From Hofstenia miamia (taxonomy: Eukaryota; Xenacoelomorpha; Acoela), in the NCBI GenBank assembly GCA_004352715.1, contig SCFE01000081.1, forward strand, positions 882,282 through 946,281: 64,000 nucleotides of DNA. The letters are read 5' to 3'. This document shows, piece after piece, positions 25,269-37,149 of the stretch (its first letter is position 1; each line of letters opens with the position of its first letter). The notes below the pieces were generated by a model that was given only the letters and a program-made list of their open reading frames with translations, was not told the origin of the DNA and searched no databases. The translations under genes were made by a program, and so were the position numbers.

Positions 25269-27291
25269 CTGAAATACGTTCAAGTTTTGTATATTTTGTG
25301 ATAAAATTTTTAATGAAACAGTTTACCTGCAATTAAAACTAGATTCAATCTGAACTTTCAAGGACTATAGCAGTGAGTGGTAAGATAAATTTAATGAAAC
25401 AAAGATGTGGAATATCATATCATATTATGATGGAGCGAATCTCCAGAATTATATAAATTAACCTTGTTCTGTTTTCAACCTGAGATGCTACTAAGATTAA
25501 AGTACCTGTACAATAGGAGAATAAAAAAGTATTTATTGCACTACAATTTCTACTTGCATTTTCATTTGAGATAAATTTCCATCATATGTTTTTGATCGTC
25601 TAAGTAATCCACTGTTCGGGAAATATTAAGTAACACGAGCATATTAAAAAGATGTTAACTAAAATATTTTTCGTATTTGCGAATTATTATGGAAATAGAA
25701 ACAATAATATTATAATAACTAAAAATAAATGAATTTAATGAGTCTGTAGTGCCATCTATCGATATACATTTGTATTTAACAAAATATAAAATAAATAACA
25801 CTATGTAACATCGAAAAATATCCTTTTCAAATTTTAAGATATTGATTCTGAAAATGATATTTAAGTTTTCAATCTTCATTGAACATTTTTCTAGATTAAA
25901 ATTTCATTCATTTTTAAAATAATAATAAGAATTTATTGTTCTTTGATTTGTACGTTCATGGATAAATTCGACGACTTCACAGCCTGTACAGTCCTCTGGA
26001 ACTAAAGAAAGACTGACAGACGCATCAAATATCACTGCGCTGAATTCAATTCCCAAAATGTAAGACAGACAATCAGTCTTAGACTCCCTAAGGATAAAGG
26101 AAGTCTTTTATTGACATAAGAATACATACTCACAACACAAGACTTTAATTAATTGAATGCAAGCATTTCTATATGCTTCTTTTTTAGTAAAAATAAGTAC
26201 TAAAATCTGAAAACTATCACGATGTTATTCTAAAATTGTTGATAAATTGGAATATTAATGGGTAAATCATTCCTGTCATGCTGCACTTTTTAAATTTCAT
26301 TTATAATTTTTCTGGTGTGTGTCAAATATCCATTAAGGTTTTGCCAAGACCATGCGGTGTTAAAGTTTATGAAATAAAGTAATGGTCAGAAAGAGATCTG
26401 GCAAAAAAAGTCCTAAAAACAACAAATCATAAATAGAACATTATTCCCATATAATATGGTATGGTTAACTTACTTATCCATCTATCATGCTAACCTGTAT
26501 GCATAACTGTTTATCTATTCCATTGATTTCTTTCAACTTACAATTTGTAATGATCAATTGCTTAGAAATTATATATTTATATAAATTTATATGATTTATT
26601 GTTAGAGTTACTTTTAAGTTCAAGGAAACAGTTAGTGTTTAGTTGCAACACTCATTGAATAATGCCTGTCAAAATATTGCTTTGAACTACAGAGTAATTA
26701 TGGTAAGAGATATCTTCCTGAGAAACATTATTCTGGAAACCAGCGTAAACTCATCATGGCATTCAAAATTGCAATAAAAGCGAAACTAAGCCTACAATCA
26801 AACCAGTTGTATGTCAACTTTGTGCATAATAATGTCACAAACTCTGACTGCAATTGCGGAATTAAGTATTTTTCCAGTGAACCTATTTTCAAATGCTCAT
26901 GATAAATAGGGCCAGAACCAATGGCTATTTGTAGCTATAAATAAATAGGTATAAATTTTAAATTGTAGTATTAATATCTTTTTCAGGATCTATTTGCTAA
27001 ATCTACAAACAAAAGATTAGAAAATCGATCTCTAACAGCATGTAAACACCAAGCATACGTTTTATATGATATTACTTTTTGCAATATTCGAAGCAAGAAA
27101 TTCATTTATCGGAGGCCAAGTAGAGTATTCCATACTCCGCAAATTATATAGTTGTCATAATCTGTCAAAACAGTTAAGCACTTATTTAGGAAAATATATT
27201 AATAACTTATTAAGTTTTTCAATTTTCTGGTAATTCAAGTGCTTACGTATTAAATGCATGTACATCATCCATATAAATAATTATAATGGGC

Positions 27292-27293
27292 TC

Positions 27294-27332
<39 letters not shown>
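27292..27332. repeat. (TA)n microsatellite
   Basis: Simple TA run of about 40 bases. Confidence 0.95.
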
Positions 27333-27337
<5 letters not shown>

Positions 27338-27469
27338 GGCTAAGCTAAATGAAAAAAACCAAACTCGATGACTTACACTTTGAAATAAATAGTGAAAGAT
27401 CAATTAATTGTTCGATATTATAGGCAGAAGCTGCAGAAAAACAGATGTCATTCACGTTAAGATCGAGTT

Positions 27470-27471
<2 letters not shown>

Positions 27472-27503
<32 letters not shown>
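27472..27503. repeat. (TA)n microsatellite
   Basis: Simple TA run, second of a close pair. Confidence 0.95.
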
Positions 27504-27505
<2 letters not shown>

Positions 27506-28648
27506 TAAAATGCAGAATAGGAAAGGGACCATGGTCTCGGAAATATTCGAAATGTAATGTATCATTTGGTCATACTATTAATACAATCATTCAAAAGGTA
27601 GGCGAATATTAACATTAATAAGCACTGCATGTTTAAAATAATCAATTATGTTTATGTAATGATGAGGTGTGGCTTTCAACCTAATTAAGCGAATGCAATC
27701 TGAAGAGGGGGGAAATTGAAACGGGTCCACAGGGAAATTATACAATTGCCTTAATATTCGCGATTTTATTAAATATTAAATTTGAAAACCCATTGTATAA
27801 ATTTCATACCAAACTTGTTGGTGTTGCATTGCTTACATCATTGTGGAGAAAAGTTTTTGTACCATGAATAAATGAGTGTCTCGAATGTAAATATAAATTG
27901 TAAATATATTTAATTCAAAACAATGTACACGAAATATTTTTAAGAAATTCATTAGATTTTCTTAATGGCATATGCCCCTTGATTTCGAAATTTAGAGCAG
28001 TTTATAAACTTTCAAAATGAACGGCAAGATAAGACAATTATAATGCATATAAAATATAAAACAACAGTAAAATACTACTAATATAAATGATGTTTTACAA
28101 TGCCAAAGAATGCAAGGATGTCGATAATATTATAATATGAGAAGCGGCAACAAAGAGATTCTATATTTGTTACATAAGTAACAATGTAAATGCACATGCA
28201 TGTAGCAATTAAAACAACTACTGACTTTTATAAGCCAACCAAGCTGCATTTAGTGAAATAAAATTTCAAAATTGAAAAATTTTGGTATTTATTAAGCTTT
28301 TTGCTAAAAACGGTGCTAGCTTGGGTTAAAACAAGAGCCTATAAGGAAAGACAACGCTTTTTTCTTTCAATTGAAATGAGTCATTATTATTGGGATGGCT
28401 TATTAAAATAGAAATGTCTAAAAATATAAACAAAATAATTGATAATTTTCCAAAATTATGGTAAATTCAATAAACATTCAATTTAATGATTAGACAATTA
28501 TGGGAATTAAATTAGGTGCGAAATTCATCACAAAATATATAATGCGGTTAAAAATTCTGCTCTGAGACAATTGTTTAAATGCAGTAATTGTAAATAGAAG
28601 CAAACCTAATCAAATACGCAATGTTATAGTATAGTAAAAGGTACTTAC

Positions 28649-28732
28649 TTTTTTGCGAGGAGGGCAGTAAAACCCACTAATTATCAAACCCATAATACAT
28701 CTTCAGAAAACGTGTAACATTCTGTCCATTTA
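28649..28732 (-). CDS. candidate first coding exon with 5' leader (CDS 28693-28649)
   Basis: The minus strand shows a strong acceptor (TTTCCTTGCAG just before 28732) and a strong donor (GTAAGT from 28648 downward). An ATG at 28693 opens 15 codons reading MGLIISGFYCPPRKK and leaves in phase 0, compatible with the exon ending at 25268. The peptide is a short hydrophobic stretch, then Cys and a basic cluster. This could be a start, but 15 codons is too short to prove coding. The leader part (28732-28694) has an in-frame TGA. Confidence 0.33.
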
Positions 28733-28987
28733 CTGCAAGGAAATATTTGCGCGTTTTATGATTTTAACGTTACTAGGACGACGAAATTCGTTGTTTTTGG
28801 TTAAAAATATTCTCCCGAGGTGAAGAGATTAAACAGTAAATTTTCGTTTTCCCTTCTTTTGTTCAAACACAATTGAATTGATAAGTGGTTTGCAACAACC
28901 TCAATTAAGGCTGCATAATCTGCCTGGCAGCGGACAGTTATTGTATAAATAATAAACTTGGCTTTATGAAATGCGTTTTTGACGAGG

Positions 28988-29005
28988 TATGACGTCGACG
29001 TCGTA
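28988..29005. promoter_or_regulatory. CRE-like palindrome (TGACGTCGACGTCG)
   Basis: The 12-base core GACGTCGACGTC (28991-29002) is perfectly palindromic, and the symmetry extends to 18 bases with one mismatched pair. It contains two overlapping TGACGT-type half sites, the core recognised by CREB/ATF bZIP factors. It sits about 260 bases upstream of the candidate minus-strand exon at 28732 in a patch richer in CpG than its surroundings, so it may mark a promoter. Function is inferred only. Confidence 0.4.
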
Positions 29006-29073
29006 TTGTAATCGGCAATTGCGGAAATTTCAAAGTGCACATTTTTTGCATGATTTAACCGACTAAAAACCAA

Positions 29074-31521
29074 ACATTGTTCTTTGATTTCAACAACACC
29101 GACATCAAATAATTGGAAACTAATTAAGATAACTCTGCATTACTTTAACTAATTAGTTTTACAGCACTTTTACATATAGTTACGAACACTATAAATATTT
29201 TAAAAGCTGTTAGTAGCAAAGTAGGAAGAGAAGAGAATTTTTGTCATCTAATGCTGTAGTTGGGATGCACGATTTTAATGTCCCTGCAACAGCCCCAATA
29301 TTTATTTTATTCTAAATCTGAAGAAAAGTTCATGTAAAAAATATCTTCTGATTCTTATGAAAAAATTATAAATTAAGTTTTTATTTATAATGTTATAGTG
29401 TTGTAATTCAGTATTTTATGTTCAAGTGCTAGTTTTTGGTGTCCGCATGCTTAACCTGTGTTCGTTCCACTACAGCGAACAATTATGTTAGTGTACATTG
29501 GGTCTGTTAATAATCTAAAGAGAGGCTCTAATAATCTCCTGAATCATATTGATCTATTTCATTTGTGGGTTAAAATCCAGGACAATCACCTATTTTAATG
29601 TTATACACTGATACTAGCAGCAGCCGATTAAGTTTTTTTTGCTGTTTAGGTAGAACTGAAATTTAATACTGTGTTCAAGACACTCAAAAATCAAGAGTGG
29701 TTCTTTCAGATGACACCGTTTCATTAGCTTGATAAAGTTGTCTTTTTCATGAACTCTTAAAACTTTCAGTTTGGACTAAAAGGTCTTTTAGTGTTCATCA
29801 ATATTCCTTTAGTGCAATATTGATCAAAAATGAATATGTTTAGGATATAAAATTTAAAGGGAGATTCCTAAAGACTACGGGCCTAAGTACATCTAAGTGA
29901 TTAGAAATCGTGGTGCAGTCATAGACTAGATTGTGAAAATAATATAGATTACATGTCTTAAGCTTTATCATTAGCATTTAAATAGTTTCCTTGACTTTAA
30001 TTACTTAACCTCAAATTTTATCGGTGGTGAGTCATACACATTTATCAATGGAAAACCTATATTTGAAAGATCCCAAAAGATGCACAGTCCTTAAAAATTA
30101 AGGACAATATCTTTATGTATTAATAAAATCAGCACAATAAATTGTCAGATTGTAAATTATAGCTTTGTTTTCCTAATGCTGTTTTCAATGTTCAAATTTT
30201 TTCTTAACATGTTCAATGACATCATATATCTCTTTAGAGGGTACTTACAAATGTGCATATATTTAGGAGGGAGACACACAATTAAAAATTTTAAGAAAAT
30301 TATTATTTGAATATATTTCCAAAATATTTTCAATAAACCTGCTAAAAGCACTTTCCGTAGTGCTTAAAATGTACCAGTAATTTGTCAGCAATTACCTAAA
30401 ATAATTATTTATAATATTTCCTGTCATATCAATTGCGCATGAAACAACAATGTGATTCTTACAAAAGCTGTAACATTTCTGAAATATTTGCTTAAGAACA
30501 TATAGTTAGCTAATTTTGTCAATCACTGATAAAATATGAGTTTTTCGTATTCCTTGTTTTTATATAGGCAATCGTTTTGTTTACAATTTCAAATATTTTC
30601 TAAGCCTATTAAGAAATTTGGGCAACCTAGCATTTTGAGATATTTTATGGTAAAGCGTTTTAAATCACAAGTCCGATTTCTAAAAAAACATGAGAATTCT
30701 ACCTTTACCTAGTTTTCAGATAATAAAGCGGTCTAAAAACATGAGTAACTAGCCTCAGTTATTTTTTTTTCTGAAAATAGACAACCTAAGTAACGTCCTG
30801 CGGATCCTGCGCAAAATCAAACTTAGAAATGAAAACGAAAGAGACGATTCAGCGGTATTTTCAGATTTTAGGATATTCATTACTATTGAGTAACGAAGGC
30901 TTAAAAATTTTTGGCAGAAATCTTCACAAAATGTTAAAAATAATCCTTGGTTATTTAGGATTAAATAACTTTGAAGGAATTTGGAACATAGAAATATTTA
31001 CTATTCAAGTTTGTAAAAATCAATTACGATTGATTTAATATTAATATGATTTTCAAAATTGTAGAAAAAATTCCAGATCTAAATGCTGGTATTGCAGTTT
31101 GTATTTGCAAATAATTCAGCTATTTTTTTGCTAAGGAATGATAAGAAGATTGTGAACAAAAACTTAGCATTATTCTAAAATATCATTTTTGTATGGAATA
31201 TTTTTTCATTTTGATTATGAAAATAATTTCGAGTGTCCTATTTTAGAAAATGCTTCAAATGAGAAAATATGCCAAATATGAAAATGTGTCATGATCAACC
31301 AATCAGATTTTGGTTTTGCATTTATCTATGGATTATTTCAAAATTGAGACCATCAATTGGAGAACATCAAAAAGAGTTCTAGAAAAATATTAAAAAACCT
31401 GTTTTCCATCAAGAAAGGCTCCTAGTTCAAAACTTGATATTTAAAATCAATATTGCATACATGGAGTACATATGCATATATATAATAAAGCAGCTAAGAG
31501 CACATGAGTAGGTCGTATATA
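29074..31521. other. intergenic, no gene seen
   Basis: AT-rich and stop-dense on both strands. The short frames at 30157-30351 and 30829-31038 have no coding character. Confidence 0.6.
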
Positions 31522-31898
31522 CAGTTCTGTGCATCAGTCTGAATACACCTGCATTATTATTGATTTCAGTAGCTTAAACTACAATTACTAGCAAAAAAGA
31601 ATATCAGAAAAAGCTTTTCGAAGAGGTGCCAGCATATTGTTGAAGTGTGGTTTTGCATCTCTGGTGGAAGTTGGCCCATTATAAATGAGCTGCTAACACT
31701 AGGATTGGCTGCCACTATTTGGTGGATCTGGCAGTCAGCTTGGAAAGAAGTTTTTCTGGATCTTCCACTACATTTCTCAAAACATTATTGTCAGTAGATG
31801 ATTGTCTGGCAATTGGATGTTGTGCACCTCAGAGACTCACATCAACAATCTGTTGATGTTCAATTATGCAGGTGTATTAAGACTTTTGCGCACAACTG
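31522..31898 (-). mobile_element. internally deleted Tc1-like element
   Basis: Terminal inverted repeats of about 38 bp start CAGTTCTGTGCATCAGTCTG at the left and CAGTTGTGCGCAAAAGTCTT (reverse complement) at the right, both leading into AATACACCTGCAT. TA dinucleotides flank both ends, the Tc1/mariner target duplication. At 377 bp it is far below the usual 1.2-1.8 kb. The interior, read on the minus strand with frame shifts, still shows a DPEK...LTA and AANPSVS-like stretch resembling the transposase DNA-binding region. The catalytic domain is missing. Confidence 0.8.
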
Positions 31899-32344
31899 TA
31901 ATTTAGTTCATTCTGCGAATAAGTTCATTGTTAAAATCACACTGTTTGGGATAGACATACACACTTCAAAAAATGGAGTATTAAACAATTTGAAGAATTA
32001 CGTTTTCCTCAACAACTTAATGCATTGTAATGAATCTAAGTAAAATTATGGAGAATCGCCAATAAAAATTAGGCATGATGTTAGTGGTGGATCCGGTCAG
32101 GTTAAAGCCGGTTAAAAGGGTCCGATTCGGATAAATCAGATTTACGTATAGAATCCGGTTAATCATGTTGAAACCCGGTACTACAAAACAATAGAAATTG
32201 TGGAAAGTGATGCAAAGATTACTACTTGTTGTCATTCAAATTCGCATTCTATTTCAACTAGACAAAATCATTCAAAACGTTTCTTAAATTTCTTATTTTA
32301 ATAACACTTTAACGAGAGTGGGATAAGAAATTACCCCATTCAGA

Positions 32345-32526
32345 CCTTCTAATGCGATTTGCGCTGTGAAATTTTATTAAATATGTTTCAGGCTTTAGGA
32401 GAGCTTCACATGGAATGCCTTTTGTCTTTCTACTATTTGACTTGATTTTTTAAAGTGTCATATTTGCAGGAAATTACATTTCAAAACTCAGTCACGTTAA
32501 CTACCACTGGGGAAAAAAATTACCCC
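32345..32526 (+). repeat. left inverted-repeat arm of a TTAA-type element
   Basis: ACCTTCTAATGCG at about 32344 and TTAACTACCACTGGGG at 32497, followed by an A-rich spacer and TTACCCC, are mirrored on the other side of the Tc1 fragment and gap at 34756-34820 (reverse complement TTAACCTTCTAACG, then ACCACTGGGGTAA and TTACCCC). TTAA next to the arms suggests a piggyBac-like element, but no matching transposase lies between them, and the two arms differ in internal spacing. Confidence 0.45.
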
Positions 32527-32827
32527 TGGATATATTAAGCTTATACTTATATAATACTTATATATAAATTTACTGACTATGTACAATAAGATGTAAATAT
32601 TAGAACAGTACAATTATTGTGCTATTATGCTGTGAGAAGCTGCTTGATCTAGAATATTCATTGGAATTTCTATGCATTTTGTTCTTCAAAATATTAGCTT
32701 GCTATCTTCAATTTATTTCAAACTGAACAGACACCAATGAGCTGCAGAATCACAGACAATGTATTTTCTATTTGCTGTCAATGAAGGCTATCCTGATAGA
32801 AAGTTTCAAATTTATGATATATATATA

Positions 32828-33546
32828 NNNNNNNNNNNNNNNNNNNNNNNNNNNNNNNNNNNNNNNNNNNNNNNNNNNNNNNNNNNNNNNNNNNNNNNNN
32901 NNNNNNNNNNNNNNNNNNNNNNNNNNNNNNNNNNNNNNNNNNNNNNNNNNNNNNNNNNNNNNNNNNNNNNNNNNNNNNNNNNNNNNNNNNNNNNNNNNNN
33001 NNNNNNNNNNNNNNNNNNNNNNNNNNNNNNNNNNNNNNNNNNNNNNNNNNNNNNNNNNNNNNNNNNNNNNNNNNNNNNNNNNNNNNNNNNNNNNNNNNNN
33101 NNNNNNNNNNNNNNNNNNNNNNNNNNNNNNNNNNNNNNNNNNNNNNNNNNNNNNNNNNNNNNNNNNNNNNNNNNNNNNNNNNNNNNNNNNNNNNNNNNNN
33201 NNNNNNNNNNNNNNNNNNNNNNNNNNNNNNNNNNNNNNNNNNNNNNNNNNNNNNNNNNNNNNNNNNNNNNNNNNNNNNNNNNNNNNNNNNNNNNNNNNNN
33301 NNNNNNNNNNNNNNNNNNNNNNNNNNNNNNNNNNNNNNNNNNNNNNNNNNNNNNNNNNNNNNNNNNNNNNNNNNNNNNNNNNNNNNNNNNNNNNNNNNNN
33401 NNNNNNNNNNNNNNNNNNNNNNNNNNNNNNNNNNNNNNNNNNNNNNNNNNNNNNNNNNNNNNNNNNNNNNNNNNNNNNNNNNNNNNNNNNNNNNNNNNNN
33501 NNNNNNNNNNNNNNNNNNNNNNNNNNNNNNNNNNNNNNNNNNNNNN
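32828..33546. other. assembly gap (719 N)
   Basis: Unknown bases that swallow the 5' part of the Tc1-like transposase. Confidence 0.99.
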
Positions 33547-33844
33547 AAGTCACGCTTCTCGCTTCACCAAAGGTTGGCTGGCAGATCATGGCATAACTGG
33601 GGAACGGCTCATGGATTGGCCTCCTAAGAGTCCCGACTTGAGTCCGATTGAAAACTTGAGCTCTATCATAAAGCGGAAGGTGTATGAAAATGGGCGTCAA
33701 TTTACCAGCAAACAAGATCTATGGAAGGCGATTCAACAAACGTCAGCTCAAATATCGCACGAAGTGGTCCAAATGTTAACTTCTTCAGTAGATGGAAGAC
33801 TGGTAGAGCTGCTGAAAAATGGAGGAAAGCGGATTTCATGTTAA
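33547..33844 (+). pseudogene. Tc1-like transposase, C-terminal 98 residues (5' part in gap)
   Basis: The open frame from the gap edge to TAA at 33842-33844 encodes the end of a DD34E transposase. HASRFTKGWLADHGI is followed by DWPPKSPDLSPIENL, whose Glu is the third catalytic residue. The family usually has Trp after ENL; here it is Ser. The frame is otherwise intact and ends GGKRISC, typical of the family C-terminus. Because the N-terminal part is unknown, activity cannot be judged. The probable right terminus lies at about 33965-33988. Confidence 0.9.
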
Positions 33845-33959
33845 ATGTTAATGAAATATTTTTTTTTTCAAGTTCATGTGCAAATTTCGTTAATATGTTA
33901 CTTTTTTGTTAAATTATGGTATAAGTTTTATGTTTCAAGGGTTAATTTTGGTTTAAATA

Positions 33960-33988
33960 AACTTTTGCAAACTCTTTTGGCCCACTTA
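33960..33988 (+). repeat. probable right terminal repeat of the Tc1-like element
   Basis: The reverse complement reads TAAGTGGGCCAAAAGAGTTT then GCAAAAGT, with TA immediately outside. It lies about 120 bases after the transposase stop, the expected layout for Tc1-family elements. The left partner should be in the gap or just left of it and was not seen. Confidence 0.55.
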
Positions 33989-34755
33989 TATTTTAAAAAA
34001 AATGTAAAAAATTTGATATTTCTTGACATTAAATGCCAAATATTATAGAGAGTGTTCATAACGTTATTTTATATTTTTTGGCAATAAATTAACCACTAAC
34101 AATGAATTTATGAGAAAATAGATGGGCATTCTTCCATCTTTGGATTTCAAGATAACTTTATGATTGTGTCAAGAGCAATGATTCTTTTATCTACACTGCA
34201 TTGTATAATAACTACATATTCGATCAAGTGGTGGGGGTCCAACGTCCAAATCTTGTGGGGAAACTTCTCTCTTTGGCCAATTGCAAAGTTCAGGCACATA
34301 CTAGTTATTTTTTTATTTCTTACTTTGAATCTAAATTATACTAATAGCGTGAACCATAAGCTTAGAATTTTTCTACATAAAGTTGCAAAACTATTCTTAT
34401 TCTTCCCCTGGCACTAGAAATACTTCCTCTAGTTACTGCTTTGCAGCAATTACCAAAGCCCGGATCTATCAGGGCTAGAAGCACAACACGTGCCATGTCT
34501 GCCCCAGAAGTGAGGATTAGAAAACCCAATGAATCGCGGAAAATGCAGTTAGAGTGTTTGCAAATATCATTTAAAAATTGTTTCTAATAATTGTTAGTCT
34601 TTATAACGAAACAAAACTATTGTTATAAATTGAATGGACATAAATATCTATGTACTTACTTAAGTTGTATTCTTCTATATGCTTTTGGTTGCTAAGTAGA
34701 AAATATAGTTAATATTTTTTTCATTTAAAGGAGCAAAAATACTATTTAACAATGT
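33989..34755. other. spacer between Tc1 fragment and TTAA-type arm
   Basis: AT-rich, with a patch of higher G+C at 34435-34545. The short frames show no recognisable coding. Confidence 0.5.
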
Positions 34756-34820
34756 TGGGGTAAAAAGTTACCCCAGTGGTTGTAAATGTAATTTTTTCTC
34801 CTGGTCGTTAGAAGGTTAAT
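34756..34820 (-). repeat. right inverted-repeat arm of a TTAA-type element
   Basis: GGGGTAAAAAGTTACCCC (itself palindromic) leads into AGTGGTTGTAAATG and, further out, CGTTAGAAGGTTAA. This is the reverse of the arm at 32345-32526. Confidence 0.45.
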
Positions 34821-34835
34821 CCTTTTTATCAACAC

Positions 34836-35160
34836 CATATTGGGTAACTGCGTATTATTCTTTTTTAAACTTTGATAGACTACGATCATTCTTATTAATG
34901 CTAGCTTATTTAAAATATGATGTCTAAAATTACAAAGACAACTTATACATATATATATATATATATATAATTTATATATATNNNNNNNNNNNNNNNNNNN
35001 NNNNNNNNNNNNNNNNNNNNNNCCATTTTGGGTAACTGCGTATTATTCTTTTTTAAACTTTGATAGACTACGATCATTCTTATTAATGCTTGCATATTTA
35101 AAATCTGATGTCTAAAATTACAAAGACAACTTATACATATATATATATATATATATATAT
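34836..35160. repeat. short duplicate across a 41-N gap (34836-34981 / 35023-35160)
   Basis: The same ~140 bases occur on either side of the gap at 34982-35022, with a few mismatches, both running into (AT)n. They are probably the two overlapping ends of contigs broken at the microsatellite. Confidence 0.85.
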
Positions 35161-36152
35161 TTATATTACAAATTTGATGTTAACACATAAGAATAAACTA
35201 ATTGTTTTTTGACGCATAGGAATACAGTATATTATAGATGTATGTAATCAAGCAACCGCTAAAAATGGTCTATTGACAAAACAACACAGATCTACTGAAT
35301 TCATTTCTCATTCATATCAAGGCAATCAACAAAAAATCAAATGAAGGAAAATGCAATTGTTTAAATATAATAAAATAAAATATGAAATGTATTTAAGACA
35401 TTAATTTAATAAACAAGAACTATGTCATTGGCATTAAATTTATATATACAGGTAATTTTTGAAATAATTTTATTAGAATAGGTGACGTATTCAGCCAAAA
35501 TTAAAATCTGCGTTTTCCATGTTTTTTATTTTAATTTTTTACATACTTGACAACAGATTTAAGTAAACTAGGTGTGGTTTGGTAAACAATTTTACAAAAA
35601 TACCAAGTATTGCTTGCTATGCCAAAGTCGAATTCCCCACTTTACATCAGTTATCTGTTTGGAGAGGAACAAAAGAACAAAATATTTTTCACTTTTCACT
35701 ATTACGTCATTTACTTATTTTCTTAAGGAATTTACCCAAATTTAGTTTCATCACACACTGATTTTGCTGCATATTTTTCGCATACTTAGAACACATTTCA
35801 CATAGAAATTGGGCACATTAGTCCAGTATATCATTATTTATAGTGCATCTAGTGTATTTGTAACAGGATCGAAATCAAATTAAATGAGAAAAAAACTGTT
35901 TACCTTTCAAAAATGTGAGAACCAAAAGAAATATATTTTGTCTCAAACAAATTATTGATTTTCGTATTTCTGAGCAATTAACGAAAAATCGACCTAAATT
36001 CTGCTTTAGGCACTTAGTGCAGAAATTGGTAAGTGCTGAGCTGAAATAAGTACAACTATGGAAAAATAAATTGTGCTGGCATAGATATCTAAGTTTTATT
36101 CGTTAAATGTATACTCTATTAAATTCGTATTTATTATTAATCTTGTAATAAT
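35158..36152. repeat. local duplicate C, copy 1
   Basis: About 995 bp, nearly identical to 36154-37149 with a single N between. Differences are a one-base indel and a few substitutions. A 60-codon frame (35579-35761) is shared but is not recognisable. Best read as one locus assembled twice. Confidence 0.9.
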
Positions 36153-36153
36153 N

Positions 36154-37149
36154 TATTTATATTACAAATTTGATGTTAACACATAAGAATAAACTAATTG
36201 TTTTTTGACGCATAGGAATACAGTATATTATAGATGTATGTAATCAAGCAACCGCTAAAAAATGGTCTATTGACAGAACAACATAGGTCTACTGAATTCA
36301 TTTCTCATTCATATCAAGGCAATCAACAAAAAATCAAATGAAGGAAAATGCAATTGTTTAAATATAATAAAATAAAATATGAAATGTATTTAAGACATTA
36401 ATTTAATAAACAAGAACTATGTCATTGGCATTAAATTTATATATACAGGTAATTTTTGAAATAATTTTATTAGAATAGGTGACGTATTCAGCCAAAATTA
36501 AAATCTGCGTTTTCCATGTTTTTTATTTTAATTTTTTACATACTTGACAACAGATTTAAGTAAACTAGGTGTGGTTTGGTAAACAATTTTACAAAAATAC
36601 CAAGTACTGCTTGCTATGCCAAAGTCGAATTCCCCACTTTACATCAGTTATCTGTTTGGAGAGGAACAAAAGAACAAAATATTTTTCACTTTTCACTATT
36701 ACGTCATTTACTTATTTTCTTAAGGAATTTACCCAAATTTAGTTTCATCACACACTGATTTTGCTGCATATTTTTCGCATACTTAGAACACATTTCACAT
36801 AGAAATTGGGCACATTAGTCCAGTATATCATTATTTATAGTGCATCTAGTGTATTTGTAACAGGATCGAAATCAAATTAAATGAGAAAAAAACTGTTTAC
36901 CTTTCAAAAATGTGAGAACCAAAAGAAATATATTTTGTCTCAAACAAATTATTGATTTTCGTATTTCTGAGCAATTAACGAAAAATCGACCTAAATTCTG
37001 CTTTAGGCACTTAGTGCAGAAATTGGTAAGTGCTGAGCTGAAATAAGTACAACTATGGAAAAATAAATTGTGCTGGCATAGATATCTAAGTTTTATTCGT
37101 TAAATGTATACTCTATTAAATTCGTATTTATTATTAATCTTGTAATAAT
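36154..37149. repeat. local duplicate C, copy 2
   Basis: Second copy of 35158-36152, continuing into unique sequence on its right. Confidence 0.9.

Larger units (their letters stand above)
25269..28648 (-). other. possible intron of the candidate gene; otherwise AT-rich spacer
   Basis: If the exons at 28649 and 25073 belong together this is a 3.4-kb intron. It holds two (TA)n runs (27292-27332, 27472-27503) and nothing else recognisable. Confidence 0.35.

Noticed and set aside
28801-29073. 90-codon minus frame around the CRE-like palindrome
   Set aside because: No recognisable domain, and it lies where a promoter or leader is more plausible. Kept only as context for the palindrome.
32759-33715. 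Frames running from 32759 through the gap into the Tc1 fragment
   Set aside because: Only the part after 33546 is real sequence. The joined upstream part (MYFLFAVNEGYPDRKF...) is unrelated and ends in an AT repeat.
34160-34417. 85-codon plus frame
   Set aside because: Hydrophobic low-complexity product typical of random frames in AT-rich DNA, with no motif or splice support.
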